Counted from the first letter of the stretch, positions 45,506 through 57,487 are shown. The stretch: 64,000 nt of DNA from Rhodobacter sp. (GCA_013821825.1 PNJK01000009.1:22476-86475); one strand, 5' to 3'. The notes: generated by a model from the sequence alone, not told the origin. A program made the numbers and translations.

Positions 45506-45632
45506 ATCGTTGACCACCTTTCTGCCTGGCGGGCTGAAAGGTCAAGATCCGGCAGCGACACATGACGAGGCGGAGGCGTCACGGGGTTGGGCGCTTGCCG
45601 CCAGCCGTCGGCGACGATGCACGGAGCCCCGT

Positions 45633-46400
45633 TCAAAGCGAAATGGTGATCCCGCCATCGACATAAAGGATATGGCCATTGACGAAGCTGGCTGCGTCCG
45701 AGGCAAGAAAGATGCAGGCGCCCTGCAATTCGTTGACCTGCCCCCAGCGGCCCGAAGGGGTGCGTTTCGTCAGCCAGTCGTTGAAGGCGGGGTCTGCAAG
45801 AAGCGCCGCGTTCAGTGGCGTCTCGAAATAGCCGGGTGCGATGGCGTTGCAGTTCAGGCCGTGGCGTGCCCAGTCGGTTGCCATGCCCTTGGTCAGGTTG
45901 GCGACCGCACCCTTGGTGGCGGTGTAGGGCGCGATGGTGGGCCGGGCCAGCGCGGTGTTGACCGAGGCCAGGTTGATGATCTTGCCCCGCCCACGGGCGA
46001 TCATGTGGCGGGCAACGGCCTGGCCGACATGGAAGACCGAGGCGATGTTGGTCTGCAACAGACGCTCGAAGGCCTCGGGCGGGAACTCCTCCAGCGGCGC
46101 GCGGTGCTGAATGCCGGCGTTGTTCACCAGAATGTCGATCGGCTTTCCATCAGCCTCGAAGGTGTCGACGGCGGCACGGGCGGCGTAATGGTCTGTGACG
46201 TCGAAGACCAGCGTTTCGGCGCCGGGAATGCTGGCGGCAGCGGCCTGCGCCCGGGCAGCGTCCCGGCCATTCAGCACGACTTGCGCCCCGGCCTGGGCAA
46301 GCCCCTGCGCAAGGGCAAAGCCGATTCCCTGCGAAGCGCCGGTGATCAGGGCACGGCGACCGGAAAGGTCAAAGAGCGGGTGGGTCAAGCAGGCCTCCAT
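45633..46400 (-). CDS. SDR-family dehydrogenase (gluconate 5-dehydrogenase-like)
   Basis: 255 residues of the classical short-chain dehydrogenase family: cofactor loop ITGASQGIGFALA, LVNNAGIQHRAPLEEF, catalytic serine in NLASVNTALARP and YTATK pair, and a C-terminal DGGITISL. The LFDLSGRRALITGASQGIG start and the NAGIQHR block resemble Ga5DH/IdnO-type gluconate 5-dehydrogenases, but no sugar-acid genes are adjacent, so the substrate stays open. Confidence 0.8.
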   Translation of the reverse strand: MEACLTHPLFDLSGRRALITGASQGIGFALAQGLAQAGAQVVLNGRDAARAQAAAASIPGAETLVFDVTDHYAARAAVDTFEADGKPIDILVNNAGIQHRAPLEEFPPEAFERLLQTNIASVFHVGQAVARHMIARGRGKIINLASVNTALARPTIAPYTATKGAVANLTKGMATDWARHGLNCNAIAPGYFETPLNAALLADPAFNDWLTKRTPSGRWGQVNELQGACIFLASDAASFVNGHILYVDGGITISL

Positions 46401-46456
46401 TTCTTGGCAATCCTACAGGCGAAGCCAGCGGCTTGCCACGCCGAAGCAGTCTTTCC

Positions 46457-47530
46457 CTAGCGGATCCACCGCGCGCCTGCCTTGGCCAGCGCTACCGCCA
46501 GCACGATCCGGGCAACGTGGTGGGCGGTCACGTAGATCACACTCATTTTCAGGCTGAGGGCGATCAGGCTCATTTCCGCCAACCCTCCCGGCGCGAAGGC
46601 CAGGAAGACGGCGGCAACGGGTTCGCCCACCAGCGTTTCCAGCGCAAGCGCGAAGCCAAGGGCGATTCCCAGTGCCACGGTGCCATTGATTGCGGCCAGC
46701 CAGGCCCCGCGCCGCAGGACCCGTGCGTCCGCCCCGGCAAAGCGTGCGCCCAGGCCGGTTCCGACCACGACCTGAGTCACTGCGATCAGCCAGCCGGGCG
46801 GCACCCCCTCGACCAGGCCCAGCGCATGCGCGGCGGCCGACAAGAGGATCGGCCCTGTGATGATCCACCCCGGAAAGTGCATGATGCGCCCAAGCCCCAC
46901 GCCGGCAAGCCCCGCCGCCACCAGAATGGCCACGTCGAACAGGCCAAGCGGCGCTTCTGCCCCGACCATCTGCACCCCGGAGGCAGACCCCACCGCAGTT
47001 CCTGTCACCCACCAGAAGATCAGCGGCACCGCGACAATGGTCCCGATCAGCCGCAGGAACTGCAGGACCGTCAACAGGGCCACATCCGCCCCCGCCTCCT
47101 CCCCCAGTTGGACGCTTTCGATCAGGCCGCCGGGCACCGCGCCAAAAAACGCGGTCTTCTGGTCCAGCCCGCCCCAGCGGAAGATCAGGAAGGCCACCGC
47201 ATGGGCCAGTGGCACGAAGACGCTCAGCGCCAGCAGGGACGGCACCCACCCAAGCGCCTGCGAGGCGACCGCAGGCGTGAAGGCCCCGCCGATAGCGACC
47301 CCGACGATCGGCACGAAGCACATCCGCAGGGGGGGCGGCAGGGTGATCCTTCGGCCAAACGGCCTGATATCCGCCGCAGCAAGCACCCCGGTCACCAGAA
47401 GCGAGCCGAGGAGATAGCCAAGCGGCAGGAGCAGGGCTTGCGCTATGACGCCGCCGATGGCCCCAAGCGTCAGGGTCAGCACCAGCGCGGTCGGGTCCGG
47501 CCCGATCAGGCGGGAAAGGACAGGCATCAC
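46457..47530 (-). CDS. AbrB-family membrane protein (PF05145)
   Basis: 357 residues with about ten hydrophobic segments arranged as two repeated halves; [20 protein letters not shown] and the parallel [20 protein letters not shown] in the second half are the family hallmark (P-G-G-L-x-E). These proteins are often labelled ammonia monooxygenase or AbrB regulators by older annotation, which is misleading: it is an integral membrane protein of unknown substrate. Overlaps slyX by 4 nt. Confidence 0.8.
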   Translation of the reverse strand: MMPVLSRLIGPDPTALVLTLTLGAIGGVIAQALLLPLGYLLGSLLVTGVLAAADIRPFGRRITLPPPLRMCFVPIVGVAIGGAFTPAVASQALGWVPSLLALSVFVPLAHAVAFLIFRWGGLDQKTAFFGAVPGGLIESVQLGEEAGADVALLTVLQFLRLIGTIVAVPLIFWWVTGTAVGSASGVQMVGAEAPLGLFDVAILVAAGLAGVGLGRIMHFPGWIITGPILLSAAAHALGLVEGVPPGWLIAVTQVVVGTGLGARFAGADARVLRRGAWLAAINGTVALGIALGFALALETLVGEPVAAVFLAFAPGGLAEMSLIALSLKMSVIYVTAHHVARIVLAVALAKAGARWIR

Positions 47531-47724
47531 CAGTGGGGCGGCCTCTGGTTCGCGGCGGGGGCATCGCCGTCAGCCTCGCGTTCGGCCTCACGCTCGGCCA
47601 GAAGACGGGTGAGGCGGGTGAGTTGGTCGATCTCGGCCGTCTGGCGCGCCACCACGTCGGAAAGATCCTCGACCGCGCGGGTCAGATGCGCGATGCGTTC
47701 TTCCAGGGTCTCGATCCGGTCCAT
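47527..47724 (-). CDS. slyX: SlyX family protein
   Basis: 65 residues: [20 protein letters not shown], then a long coiled coil ([20 protein letters not shown]) and the family-typical C-terminal RPPHW (family consensus ends PPHY). Start ATG at 47724; the larger track ORF in this frame runs antisense through hisS. SlyX function is not known. Divergent from hisS with 78 nt between the starts. Confidence 0.88.
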   Translation of the reverse strand: MDRIETLEERIAHLTRAVEDLSDVVARQTAEIDQLTRLTRLLAEREAEREADGDAPAANQRPPHW

Positions 47725-47802
47725 GGCCCACCCTTCGGGCGCTTGCCGCCCCTTGCCCCATCCGATACACGGGCCGCGACGAAAAGCGAAGGGTCTGAAC
47801 CC

Positions 47803-49290
47803 ATGGCAAACGACAAACCCGCCCGCCGCCCGCGCGCCGAAACCCCCAAGGGGTTCCGCGACTATTTCGGCACGGAAGTGACCGAGCGGAAAGCCATGCT
47901 GGACGCGATTGCCGGGGTCTATCACCGTTATGGGTTTGATCCGCTTGAGACGTCGGCGGTCGAAACGGTCGAGGCCCTTGGCAAGTACCTCCCCGACGTC
48001 GACCGCCCGAACGACGGCGTCTTCGCCTGGCAGGACGAGGATGCCGACTGGCTGGCCCTCCGCTATGACCTGACCGCCCCTTTGGCGCGGGTCGCGGCGC
48101 AGTATCGCAACGACCTGCCCTCGCCCTATCGCCGCTACGCGATGGGCCCGGTCTGGCGGAACGAGAAACCGGGGCCGGGCCGGTTCCGGCAGTTCTACCA
48201 ATGCGACGCCGATACGGTGGGGTCGGCCTCTGTAGCCGCCGACGCCGAAATCTGCGCGATGCTGGCCGATGCGCTTGAGGTCGTCGGCATCCCGCGTGGC
48301 GATTATGTCGTGAAGGTCAACAACCGCAAGGTCCTGAACGGCGTGATGGAGGTCGCGGGAGTGCTGGACCCGGCCGACCCAGACAAGTTCGCCCACGAAC
48401 GCGGCATCGTCCTGCGCGCCATCGACAAGATCGACCGTCTGGGGCCAGAAGGGGTCCGCGCCCTTCTGGGCGAGGGCCGGAAGGACGAGAGCGGGGATTT
48501 CACCAAGGGTGCAGGACTTCCGGCGGACAAGGCCGAAGTGGTCCTTGCGTTAGTCAGAGCAAGAGCCGCTGACAACGAAGGCACGATCCTGAAGCTAATG
48601 GAGCTGGTTTACGGTTCCGACATCGGGCAGCAGGGGGTGGCTGAGTTGCAGGACATTGCCGAACTCCTCTCAGCCCAAGGCTACGGCCCTGACCGCATCG
48701 TCATCGACCCCGGGGTCGTCCGTGGCCTCGGCTACTACACTGGCCCGGTCTATGAGGCGGAACTCACCTTCCAGATCACCGACGAAAAAGGCCGCCCGCG
48801 CAACTTTGGCTCGGTCGCCGGGGGTGGGCGGTATGATGGGCTGGTGAAGCGCTTCACCGGGCAGGATGTCCCGGCGACGGGGGTCTCCATCGGGGTGGAC
48901 CGCCTCCTCGCCGCGCTGCGGGCCAAGGGGCGTTTGGGCGGTGAGGCGGCGGGGCCGGTGGTCGTCACCGTGATGGACCGTGACCGGATGGCCGACTACA
49001 TGGCCATGGTCGGTGAGCTTCGCGCGGCGGGTATCCGGGCCGAAGTCTACCTCGGCAACCCGAAGAACTTCGGCAACCAGTTGAAATACGCGGACAAGCG
49101 GCAGTCGCCCATCGCCATCATCCAGGGCGGCAACGAGGCGGCGGAAGGCAAGGTCATCCTGAAGGACCTGATCCTTGGCGCGAAAATCGCCGAAAGCGCC
49201 ACGCTGGAGGAATGGAAGGACCGCCCGGCTCAGGTTCTGGCGGACCGCGCCGATCTGGTGGCCGCTGTCCGAAAGATGCTGGGGCAATGA
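47803..49290 (+). CDS. hisS: Histidyl-tRNA synthetase
   Basis: 495 residues from ATG 47803. Class II synthetase: motif 1 near [18 protein letters not shown], motif 2 in [20 protein letters not shown], the histidine-A-like [17 protein letters not shown] and motif 3 with [12 protein letters not shown], then a C-terminal anticodon-binding domain. The start of the track is earlier but only the ATG at 47803 ([20 protein letters not shown]) fits the family. Overlaps hisZ by ATGA. Confidence 0.95.
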   Translation: MANDKPARRPRAETPKGFRDYFGTEVTERKAMLDAIAGVYHRYGFDPLETSAVETVEALGKYLPDVDRPNDGVFAWQDEDADWLALRYDLTAPLARVAAQYRNDLPSPYRRYAMGPVWRNEKPGPGRFRQFYQCDADTVGSASVAADAEICAMLADALEVVGIPRGDYVVKVNNRKVLNGVMEVAGVLDPADPDKFAHERGIVLRAIDKIDRLGPEGVRALLGEGRKDESGDFTKGAGLPADKAEVVLALVRARAADNEGTILKLMELVYGSDIGQQGVAELQDIAELLSAQGYGPDRIVIDPGVVRGLGYYTGPVYEAELTFQITDEKGRPRNFGSVAGGGRYDGLVKRFTGQDVPATGVSIGVDRLLAALRAKGRLGGEAAGPVVVTVMDRDRMADYMAMVGELRAAGIRAEVYLGNPKNFGNQLKYADKRQSPIAIIQGGNEAAEGKVILKDLILGAKIAESATLEEWKDRPAQVLADRADLVAAVRKMLGQ

Positions 49291-50387
49291 CCCCCAAGGC
49301 CACAATCCGGGCCGAGGCCCAGCGGCTGCATGCTGCCTTCGTTGCCGCCGGGGCGGTGCCGGTCGAGGCCGATATCCTGCTGCCAGCCGAAACCCTTCTG
49401 GACCTTTACGGCGAGGATATCCGCGCGCGCGCCTACACGACGCATGACCCCCTGCGCGGCGAGATGATGCTGCGCCCGGACTTCACCGTGCCGGTGGTGC
49501 AGGCCCACATGGCGCATGGCGCGGAACCGGCGCGCTACTGCTATCTGGGTGAGGTGTTCCGTCAGCAGGACCGCGCCTCGGACCGCGCTTCGGAATACCT
49601 TCAGGTCGGGTTCGAGGTCTTTGACCGATCGGCGCCAGAGGCGGCGGATGCCGAGGTATTCGCGCTGTTTCAGGGGATGCTGGCCGATCTGGCCCTGCGC
49701 CCGGCGACCGGCGATATCGGTATCCTGATGGCCGCCGTTCGCGGCCTGGACACCACGCCCCGCCGTCGGGCGGCTTTGCTGCATCACATCTGGCGGCCAA
49801 GGCGGTTCCGCGCTTTGCTGGACCGGTTTGCCGGTCGTGCTGCGGTGCCTGCGGCCCGCGTGCGGTTGCTGGAACGGCTGGCCAAGGGAAGCCCCGAAGC
49901 GCTCATCGCCGAGGCGGGGACATTTGTCGGTTTGCGCTCGGCCGAGGAGATCTCGGCACGCGCGGTGGCCTTGCTGGAAGACGCCGGCGAAAAGCCGATT
50001 TCGGCGCCGGAGGCGGCGATGCTTTATGACCTGCTGACGCTGGAGGCCCCGGCTGCGGCGGCCCTCGCGCATCTCAAGGGCATCACGCCGCTGCTGCCCG
50101 CCATCGCCCTGGCAGTTGACCGGTTCGCGGCCCGGCTGGACGCCCTGGCGGCGCGCGGAGTGGATGTCGAGGCCCTGCCTTTCGAGGCAAGCCACGGGCG
50201 CACCTCACTGGAATATTACGACGGCTTCGTCTTCAGCTTTCACGCGGTCGACAAGGGAATGCCGCCGGTGGCGTCGGGCGGGCGCTATGATGCGCTGACC
50301 GCGGTTCTTGGCGCGGGCGCGTTCATCCCGGCGGTCGGGGGCGTGATCCGCCCCGGCCTGGTCGCGCGGATCAGGGGGCTGGCATGA
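49287..50387 (+). CDS. hisZ: ATP phosphoribosyltransferase regulatory subunit HisZ
   Basis: 366 residues resembling a histidyl-tRNA synthetase without the anticodon domain: [36 protein letters not shown] and [11 protein letters not shown]. HisZ is required for activity and histidine feedback of the short-form HisG, which follows. ATG at 49287 overlaps the hisS stop; the stop overlaps the hisG start. The track start is 25 codons upstream in hisS. Confidence 0.93.
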   Translation: MTPKATIRAEAQRLHAAFVAAGAVPVEADILLPAETLLDLYGEDIRARAYTTHDPLRGEMMLRPDFTVPVVQAHMAHGAEPARYCYLGEVFRQQDRASDRASEYLQVGFEVFDRSAPEAADAEVFALFQGMLADLALRPATGDIGILMAAVRGLDTTPRRRAALLHHIWRPRRFRALLDRFAGRAAVPAARVRLLERLAKGSPEALIAEAGTFVGLRSAEEISARAVALLEDAGEKPISAPEAAMLYDLLTLEAPAAAALAHLKGITPLLPAIALAVDRFAARLDALAARGVDVEALPFEASHGRTSLEYYDGFVFSFHAVDKGMPPVASGGRYDALTAVLGAGAFIPAVGGVIRPGLVARIRGLA

Positions 50388-51085
50388 TCAAGATCGGGGT
50401 GCCGTCGAAGGGGCGGCTGATGGAGCAGACCTTCACCTGGTTCGGAGCGCGTGGTTTGACGATGCGTCGCACCGGGAACGAACGCGAATATGCCGGCGCA
50501 ATCGACGGGATGGACGGGGTGGAACTGGTCCTCTTGGCCGCCTCGGAAGTCCCGCGTGAGCTGGAGGCGGGACGGATCGACCTTGGCGTCACCGGGACCG
50601 ACCTTGTGCGCGAGGAGCTGGCAGACTGGACCTCGGTGGTCACCGAGGTCGCTCTGCTGGGCTTTGGCCAGGCGGATCTGATCCTTGCCGTGCCGTCGGT
50701 CTGGGTGGACGTCGATACGCTGGACGATCTGGACGCGGCTGCGACGGCGTTTCGGGCGGCGCATGGGTTCCGCCTGCGGATCGCGACCAAGTATCACCGG
50801 CTGGTGCGAGAGTTCCTGACCGAGAACGGGGTCGCGGATTATCAGCTGGTCGACAGCCTTGGAGCGACGGAGGGAGCGGTGAAGAACCTGACTGCCGAAG
50901 CGATTGCCGACATCACCTCGTCCGGCGAGACGTTGCGGGCGAACCATCTGAAGATCCTGTCTGACGGGGTGATCCTGCGGTCCGAGGCGGTGCTTTGGGC
51001 CTCGCGCGGAGCTCTCCGGTCTGAGGAGAACCGGGCGGCGATGGGGCGGCTGGCGGGGTTGCTGGGAGTGCGGTCTCCAGTCTGA
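50384..51085 (+). CDS. hisG: ATP phosphoribosyltransferase, short form HisG
   Basis: 233 residues, short HisG without the C-terminal regulatory domain, matching the presence of HisZ. First step of histidine synthesis (PRPP plus ATP). Motifs: [42 protein letters not shown] and VDSLGATEGAVKNLTAEAI. Last gene of hisS-hisZ-hisG. Interesting as the last intact gene before the pseudogene zone. Confidence 0.94.
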   Translation: MIKIGVPSKGRLMEQTFTWFGARGLTMRRTGNEREYAGAIDGMDGVELVLLAASEVPRELEAGRIDLGVTGTDLVREELADWTSVVTEVALLGFGQADLILAVPSVWVDVDTLDDLDAAATAFRAAHGFRLRIATKYHRLVREFLTENGVADYQLVDSLGATEGAVKNLTAEAIADITSSGETLRANHLKILSDGVILRSEAVLWASRGALRSEENRAAMGRLAGLLGVRSPV

Positions 51086-51263
51086 GGGGGTGTCCCGGGC
51101 GGGGACATGTGGGGCCTCTGAAGGACTGAATGGCGATGGCGCTGGGCGGAGGCTGATTGAAGAACGCCGGCACCTGATCCCGCCTTGGCACGCCTGTGCC
51201 ATCGGGGATGGCGACATCGTCAGGCCCCCAAGACCAACGCACCGGACGATCTGCTGACAGCGT

Positions 51264-52237
51264 TCACGGCTTCGGCGGCAACATAAGGATCGCGCGGAAA
51301 TCGTTGACGTTGGTCAGGGTCGGGCCGGTGATGACCTGCGCGCCGGTTGCAGCAAAGAAGCTGTGACTGTCATTGCTGGCCAGTACTTCGACCGGGTCGC
51401 GACCACTTGCGGCGGCGCGGCGCAGGATGTCCGGGCCGATCACTGCGCCCGCCACCTCGGCCGCGCCGTCGACGCCATCGGTATCGCAAGCAAGAAGGTG
51501 AATGCCCTTGGCGCCCCGCAGTGCAATTGCTGCAGCGAGTGCAAATTCGGCGTTCGGACCACCACTGCCGGATCCGCGCCGGGTGACGGTCAACTCGCCG
51601 CCCGAAAGCAGCAGAACCGGGGCGCTGCCGACCAGGCTGGCCTGTAGCCGCAGCGCAAGTTCAGCCTGTGCCGTGCCAACGTCCCGGGCTTCGCCCTCCA
51701 CGGTGTCGCCAAGCAGGACCACCAGAACACCCGCTGCGCTTGCAGCCTCTGCGGCAGCCGCAAGCGACTGCGCCGGGGCGGCGATGACGCGCGTTTCGAC
51801 ATGGGCAAGACGAGCGTCACCAGGCGGGGGATCACACCCGATCCGGTGGCCAGCGCTGCCATCGCGGCCGCCGGTACCGGTATGTTCCAGCGCCGGATCA
51901 CGGCCAGCGCATCGTCAACCGTTCTGTCGTCACCCACCGTGGGGCCCGAGGCGATCATCCCCGGATCATCGCCGGGGACGTCGGAGATGAGCAGCGCCAG
52001 CATGGGCGCAGGTGCTGCAATCGCGGCAAGCTGACCGTCCTTCACAAGGCTCAGATGCTTGCGCAGCAAGTTCATTTGCGAAATCGGCGCGCCCGAGGCC
52101 AGAAGAGCCGCGTCCACAGCCTGCTTTTCGGGCGGGGGATCTTCGCTGCTCTGTGCGGCCACCACGCGCATCGGGTCGGCGGTGGCCACGGCCAGATCAA
52201 AGAGGTCGCGCAGAAGGACCTCGGCCTCGCCGATCAT
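51264..52237 (-). pseudogene. Broken glycerate 2-kinase (GckA/TtuD type)
   Basis: The N-terminal frame (EVLLRDLFDLAVATADPMRV) jumps straight to PPPEKQAVDAALLASGAPIS, so roughly 100 residues usually found between are missing. The next part is good (LLISDVPGDDPGMIASGPTV) up to about 51840, where the frame changes: the continuation PPPGDARLAHVETRVIAAPA, VLLGDTVEGEARDVG and TGPTLTNVNDFRAILM is one frame away. One internal deletion plus one frameshift make it non-functional. Its start overlaps the isomerase stop (ATGA), as in an operon. Intact relatives phosphorylate D-glycerate at the 2 position. Confidence 0.88.
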
Positions 52238-52690
52238 GCCAGCCAGCGGGCGTAATCGCTGACCAGAAGGCGGCTTGGCGCCTCATCCTCCTCGACCGTC
52301 GCAAAGCGACCGATCGGCTCGCGGTGATGTTGTCGGTCTCGTCGTCGTTGACGGTCGAGACTTCACCCACCAGGACATCGCCGCCCTCGCCCCAGAAGGC
52401 ATGCCAATCGCCCGGCATCAGCGTGACGCTTTCGCCGGGGGCGAGGTGCAGCTTCTCGCCGGGGCCGAAGTCGCACCCGACGCCGTCGCAGAACACGGTG
52501 CCGCCCCGGTCTTCGGCAAAGCCGCCCGCATCGTCCCAGCCGCAGCGGGCAAAGATCACCTTGGCCGCCACCCCGCGCCGCGCCCGAAATTCGCCCGGGG
52601 TCCAGTTGGCGAAGGGCGGCAGGACGAAGCCGTAACGCGGATCATGTCATCCGCTTCGGCCATGATCGCATTGATGCGGGATCGGTTCAT
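52234..52690 (-). pseudogene. Broken D-lyxose/D-mannose isomerase (LyxE type)
   Basis: Pieces in different frames can be joined: a start MNRSRINAIMAEADDMI, then after a frame change YGFVLPPFANWTPGEFRARR and GVAAKVIFARCGW, then a jump to KLHLAPGESVTLMPGDWHAF and VLVGEVSTVNDDETDN, then another frame change to EPIGRFATVEEDEAPS and RLLVSDYARWLA. About 70 residues including most of the cupin core are gone and two frameshifts are present. Intact members interconvert D-lyxose/D-xylulose and D-mannose/D-fructose. The ATG at 52690 overlaps the stop of the glycosidase remnant. Confidence 0.8.
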
Positions 52691-53961
52691 GCCAGGGCCT
52701 CCATCGACAGGAACTCCAGGACCATCGCGGCGGTTCAGGTAAAGCGTGCTCCGCCAAGGGGTTCGTCGGTCTGCGGATCATAGGATTCGGCAAAGCCGCT
52801 TTTGCGGATGAGATTAGGGCTTGAAGCGGCGACGGCGGCTGCCGCTTTCCTTTGCCCGGCCCGCGCAAGCCGTCTGCGATCATATAGCTCACCACCAGCC
52901 ATGCAGGGCCCCGCCAATATCGCTTGCCGTCATAGCGCGGGTCCGAGGGCGGATGGCTTGCAACCCGATACTTCGTGCCGTGCGCTTCGATTGTCTGGGC
53001 GATGGTTGCCGCGCGCTCCTTCGGTACGGTGCAGAAACAGGCCAGAAGCCCGGCAACCGACCGGCTGTCGACCAATTGTCCGCTGACCCGGTCGCGGCAG
53101 AGGTACTGGCCGTGGTCCGCCGACCACAGATCTTCAAGTGCCGCCACCCCCCGCGCCGCATAGGCCCGGTTTTTCGGCTGCGATATCGGCCATGCCGATC
53201 ACATCTGCCAGGACTGCAAGATCGTCGCAGGACCGCAGCAGGATTGCGTTGAACCCTGGATCGACGACAGGGAACGGAGAGGCGTCGTGAAGCTTCGATG
53301 TGTCCCACTTCAGCTTTCGGAAATGCTCGATCAGCCAGACCACCCGGTCATAGAATTCCTGTGTCGGGCGGTGCGAAGGGTCGGCATGCAGGATGTCCTT
53401 GCGGACGTAAGGCGTGGTGGTGCGCCCCACCCGCTCAAAGGCCGTGTCCCAGTCGACTGAGTTGTCGCGTCCTGTCTCCCAGGGATGAATGATGGCCACG
53501 AGCCCTTCGCCCGCCGGGTCGCGTGTGGTGAAGAACCAGCGGTGCCATTTGGCAACCTTCGGCAGCACCTCACGCAGACGCGCGGTCGCCGCCTCCATGT
53601 GGGCGGTTAGCTCACAAAGCTTGCGCAGCGCAAAGCCGGTGACGGCTGGCTGCATGATGCCCGAGGCTGGCACCGGACGACCCGTCTGCCAGAAATCGGG
53701 TCCGAGGAAATCGCCGTCATCATGCTCGTGAAAGTTGATGTGCGGTACCATTCCGCACGGCCATTGATGCGCCATCAGGGTCTCGATCTCGGTCCAGGCG
53801 CGGTCTTCGTCGAAATGCGCCTGTCCCAAGGCCGTCAGGGCGCCGTCCCAGTTCCACTGGAACAGATGGGGCCCCTTGGTCGGAACCGTGTACTGGCCCC
53901 GGTCATTCTCGCGCAGGATTTCGATCGCGCGCGAAATCAGTTCGGTGTTGTCGCCAATCAA
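52687..53961 (-). pseudogene. Broken MGH1-type glycoside hydrolase (GH63-like)
   Basis: The frame from about 53961 reads IGDNTELISRAIEILRENDR, HLFQWNWDGALTALGQAHFD, CGMVPHINFHEHDDGDFLGP and IHPWETGRDNSVDWDTAFER, typical of the (alpha/alpha)6 barrel family with mannosylglycerate/glucosylglycerate hydrolases and trehalase-like enzymes. A frameshift lies in the A5 run near 53172 (AEK changes to NRAYAARGVAALEDLW one frame away). A second shift near 52850 leads to SGFAESYDPQTDEPLGGARF, and a TGA stands where tryptophan of the usual FTWTAAM is expected. No good start codon other than TTG is seen. Confidence 0.85.
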
Positions 53962-53968
53962 AATACCC

Positions 53969-54811
<843 letters not shown>

Positions 54812-54947
54812 CCGCAACGCCCCGCTCCGCCACCAGCCTTACCGCCTCGATCCTGAACTCGCGGCTGAACTTCCGTCGTATCATTTGCATCCTCCAATTC
54901 CATGGTCACGATCTTATCTTCGCGTCCACGAAACCGGCAGCAGCTCA
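54812..54947 (-). mobile_element. IS3-family remnant, left end with start of OrfA
   Basis: Minus strand: terminal TGAGCTGCTGCCGGTTTCGT followed by GGACGCG, a Shine-Dalgarno TTGGAGGATGC and the OrfA start MIRRKFSREFRIEAVRLVAE, ending at RGVAVA where the ATPase remnant takes over. The 20-nt end matches the right-end repeat at 15.64 kb in 19 of 20 positions by eye, so both belong to the same or a very similar element. Confidence 0.85.
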
Positions 54948-55230
54948 TCATGGTGACCACCGCCACCTTGATCGAGGTCCAGAGCGCATGCAGCACGCCG
55001 TCGAACTCGATGAAGAACCGGATCGACGCAAGGTCGAAGGACGGGAAGAACGCCTTGGGAAAGCCGTTCACCTCTTCCGGCGTGGAGAGCGCGTTGGTCA
55101 CCGGAAGGTAGATCGGCAGCAACGTCCACACGCACAGAAGGATGACACCCGTCTGGAAGACCCGGCGTCCAGCCTTCTTGACCAGTTCGGCCGCGATTGT
55201 CGGCGCGGGTTGATGGGCTGCAGTGGTCAT
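54948..55230 (-). pseudogene. Truncated sugar ABC transporter permease 2 (MalG-like)
   Basis: Only the N-terminal 94 residues remain: a cytoplasmic start (MTTAAHQPAPTIAAELVKKA), a first membrane helix (VFQTGVILLCVWTLLPIYLP), SLSTPEEV-like periplasmic loop and the beginning of the second helix, cut at the IS3 left end. The catalytically important EAA loop is lost. Its start overlaps the permease 1 stop by 4 nt. Confidence 0.85.
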
Positions 55231-55757
55231 GTCCGGGCTCCTTTCGGAACGCGCAGCGCACGCAGGATGACAAGGGTGAAAAGCACCGACACGGCGAGTA
55301 TCACCATGGCGTGGGCGGCGGCGACACCGCGGTCTTGCAGAACGAACTGCCAGTTGAAGGTTTCACTCATCAGGACCGGCATCTGCGTCCCGCCAAGCGC
55401 CATCACGACAGCGAAGACCTCGAATGCAAGGATCACGCGCAGGATCAGGGCGGTCTGGAGCGTGGGCTTCAGCATCGGCGGCGTCACCTTGATGAAGCGC
55501 TGCCAGCGGGTGGCGCCGAAGACCTCGGCGGCCTCGCCGTATTCCTTGGGGATCAGTCCGAGACTGGCGACCAGGATCACCATCATGATCGCCGTCGCGC
55601 GCCAGACTTCGGCCAGTATGATGCCGACAAGGATGATCCAGGGTGTCTGCTAGCTTAGGTAGAGCACCGGCTTGTCGACGACGCCTAGGCCGACGAGAAG
55701 GCTGTTGAGGAACCCCGACTGTTCCAGGATCGACAGCCAGATCAGCCCGGCGGCCAG
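55227..55757 (-). pseudogene. Truncated sugar ABC transporter permease 1 (MalF-like)
   Basis: C-terminal part of a MalF-type permease. The EAA-type loop is EYGEAAEVFGATRWQRFIKV. Upstream of the track start the same frame continues as QTPWIILVGIILAEVWRATA and, before a TAG in place of an expected sense codon, VLAAGLIWLSILEQSGFLNS and VVDKPVLYLS. The N-terminal half is absent, cut at 55757 by an IS3-type remnant in the opposite orientation. Two lesions: truncation and nonsense codon. Confidence 0.87.
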
Positions 55758-56238
55758 GACTGGTTCACCCGGCGCGTTCTGGCATGGCGGGTGTCGATCA
55801 CCCTTGAGGCCGGTTTTTGCATAGAAGCTGTGGAGGAGGCGCTCGCGCGGCACGGCGCGCCCGAAATCTTCAACACCGACCAGGGCAGCCAGTTCACTTC
55901 GACCGAGTTCATCAAGGTGCTGGCAGCCCGCGAGATCAAGATCAGCATGGATGGCAAGGGCGCGTGGCGGGACAATGTCTTCGTCGAGCGCTTGTGGCGG
56001 ACCATCAAATACGAAGGGGTCTACCTGCGCGCCTATGCCAGCGTGTCCGAAGCCCGGGCCGGGATCGGACGATATCTGACTTTCTACAATGGCCGCCGCC
56101 CGCATTCATCGCTTGACGGGAAAACCCCCGATCAGGCCTACTTCAACCAGCCGATGCCCGAAGCGGTGGCGGCGTAACCGAGGCGGAAAACCACTTAGAA
56201 AACGCCCGAAACCTGTTCAGATCAACCGAACCACCTCT
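55758..56238 (+). mobile_element. IS3-family remnant, C-terminal half of OrfB
   Basis: Plus-strand frame from 55758: DWFTRRVLAWRVSITLEAGF, IFNTDQGSQFTSTEFIKVLA (second catalytic Asp), ISMDGKGAWRDNVFVERLWR (third catalytic Glu), YNGRRPHSSLDGKTPDQAYF and stop at 56177, then about 60 nt of element end with TGTTCAGATCAACCGAACCA. This is a different IS3 subgroup from the 15.6/54.9 kb element, since the DGKGAWRDN block differs from DSAAMESF. The 5' part of the element is missing. Confidence 0.88.
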
Positions 56239-56406
56239 ATCCACCCCGCCTTCAAAGCCGGCCACCACGGATTCGCGCATCTTCTGCGTCTCTTCCACGG
56301 GCTGCGCCTGCGTGGACCAAAACAGAACCTCTGCCTGCGCACCACCAGCCATAAGGCCAAGTACCAGCGCCGAGGCAGCGCCAAGAATTTTCACTTTGGT
56401 TGACAT
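56239..56406 (-). pseudogene. Truncated extracellular solute-binding protein, N-terminus only
   Basis: Signal peptide MSTKVKILGAASALVLGLMA (cleavage near AQA-E) and the first mature residues EVLFWSTQAQPVEETQKMRE up to GGVD survive; the rest, some 350 residues, is gone at the junction with the IS3 OrfB remnant. The start of the mature part is typical of sugar-binding proteins of the family-1 extracellular type. It was the first gene of the broken operon and diverges from the LacI gene. Confidence 0.85.
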
Positions 56407-56518
56407 TCTTCCCTCCCTTTCGGGGCACCGCCGACTGAAGTGTCAGCCGAAAACTCTCTCCGATGATTCCCGCTGTTGAGGATTTTCTTCCAACGAAATA
56501 GCGGAATAAGAAGGAATA

Positions 56519-57466
56519 TTGTTATGGAAATCAACGCTCCATGATAAGTACATCGTAGGCGACGGGCCGTATTTGAAAGAACGTCATACCATTACTCCGA
56601 AGCGTGCTACCCTTCATAGCCTTGCTGCCGCCGCCGGCGTTTCACTGGCGACCGCAAGCCAGGTAATGCGTGGAGCTGGCAGGATCTCGGAACACACCCG
56701 GGAAGGTGCTCGCGGCGGCGCGCAAGATCGACTACGTGCCGGACGGGCGTGGGGCGGCGATGCACAGCGCCAGCAGCGCCAAATTGAAATGCTGGTCGGC
56801 AACGCGCGGGCTGGAATCATGTGGGTTCCTGCCATCGGCACCTCTGCCGATACGATCCGGCTTCTGAGCCGCCGCGCCGTGCCAAACGTCACCTTCCTGC
56901 GCCATGCTCCATCGCACCCGGCTGACCATGTCGGCATCCAGAACCGGCTTGCCGCCAGCGCGGTGACCACGCATCTGGCTGATCTTGGTCACAGCAGGAT
57001 AGCCTTCCTTGGCGCCAACCTGGATGTGGAATCGCGACGCGACCGGATCGCTGGCTACAGCGATATCCTGGCAGAGCGCGGGCTTCGCGGGCCTGTCGTC
57101 TGGTCCTGCCCGGACAGCCGCCGAGGCGGCATGAGCGAGTTCGCCGAACTGATAGCGGCGCATCCAACGACAAACGCCGTGGTGTGCAACGGCGACACGA
57201 TCGCACTTGGCGCGGTTATTGCCATGGCGCGGGCGGGCATTCTTCCTGGTCGCAATGTCTCTATCACCGGCTTTGACGGGATCGAAGGGGCCTCGCTCGT
57301 GGTGCCACCGCTCACCACGGTTTCGATTGCGCCCTACAAACTTGGCCGCAAACTTGCCGAGACCTTGCTCAGCCGTATCCGTTACCCGGACCAACCGCTC
57401 GTCGACCTTTCCGTTCAAGGCAAGCTGGTCATCGGAGCGACCAGCGGACCGGTACCGGCAAGCTGA
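56519..57466 (+). pseudogene. Broken LacI-family regulator
   Basis: The DNA-binding part reads ATLHSLAAAAGVSLATASQV and GRISEHTR; after that the frame shifts and the hinge continues in another frame as KVLAAARKIDYVPDGRGAAM. About 50 residues of the first ligand-binding lobe are missing, then the original frame resumes with VGNARAGIMWVPAIGTSADT, SRIAFLGANLDVESRRDRIA, NAVVCNGDTIALGAVIAMA and ISITGFDGIEGAS-like SITGFDG. Frameshift plus deletion leave no working repressor. It was the divergent local regulator of the broken transporter operon. Confidence 0.85.
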
Positions 57467-57487
57467 CCGCAATGACATACCTTCCGT

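Noticed and set aside
47527-48396. 289-codon ORF containing slyX
   Set aside because: Only the last 65 codons match SlyX; the part upstream is antisense to hisS.
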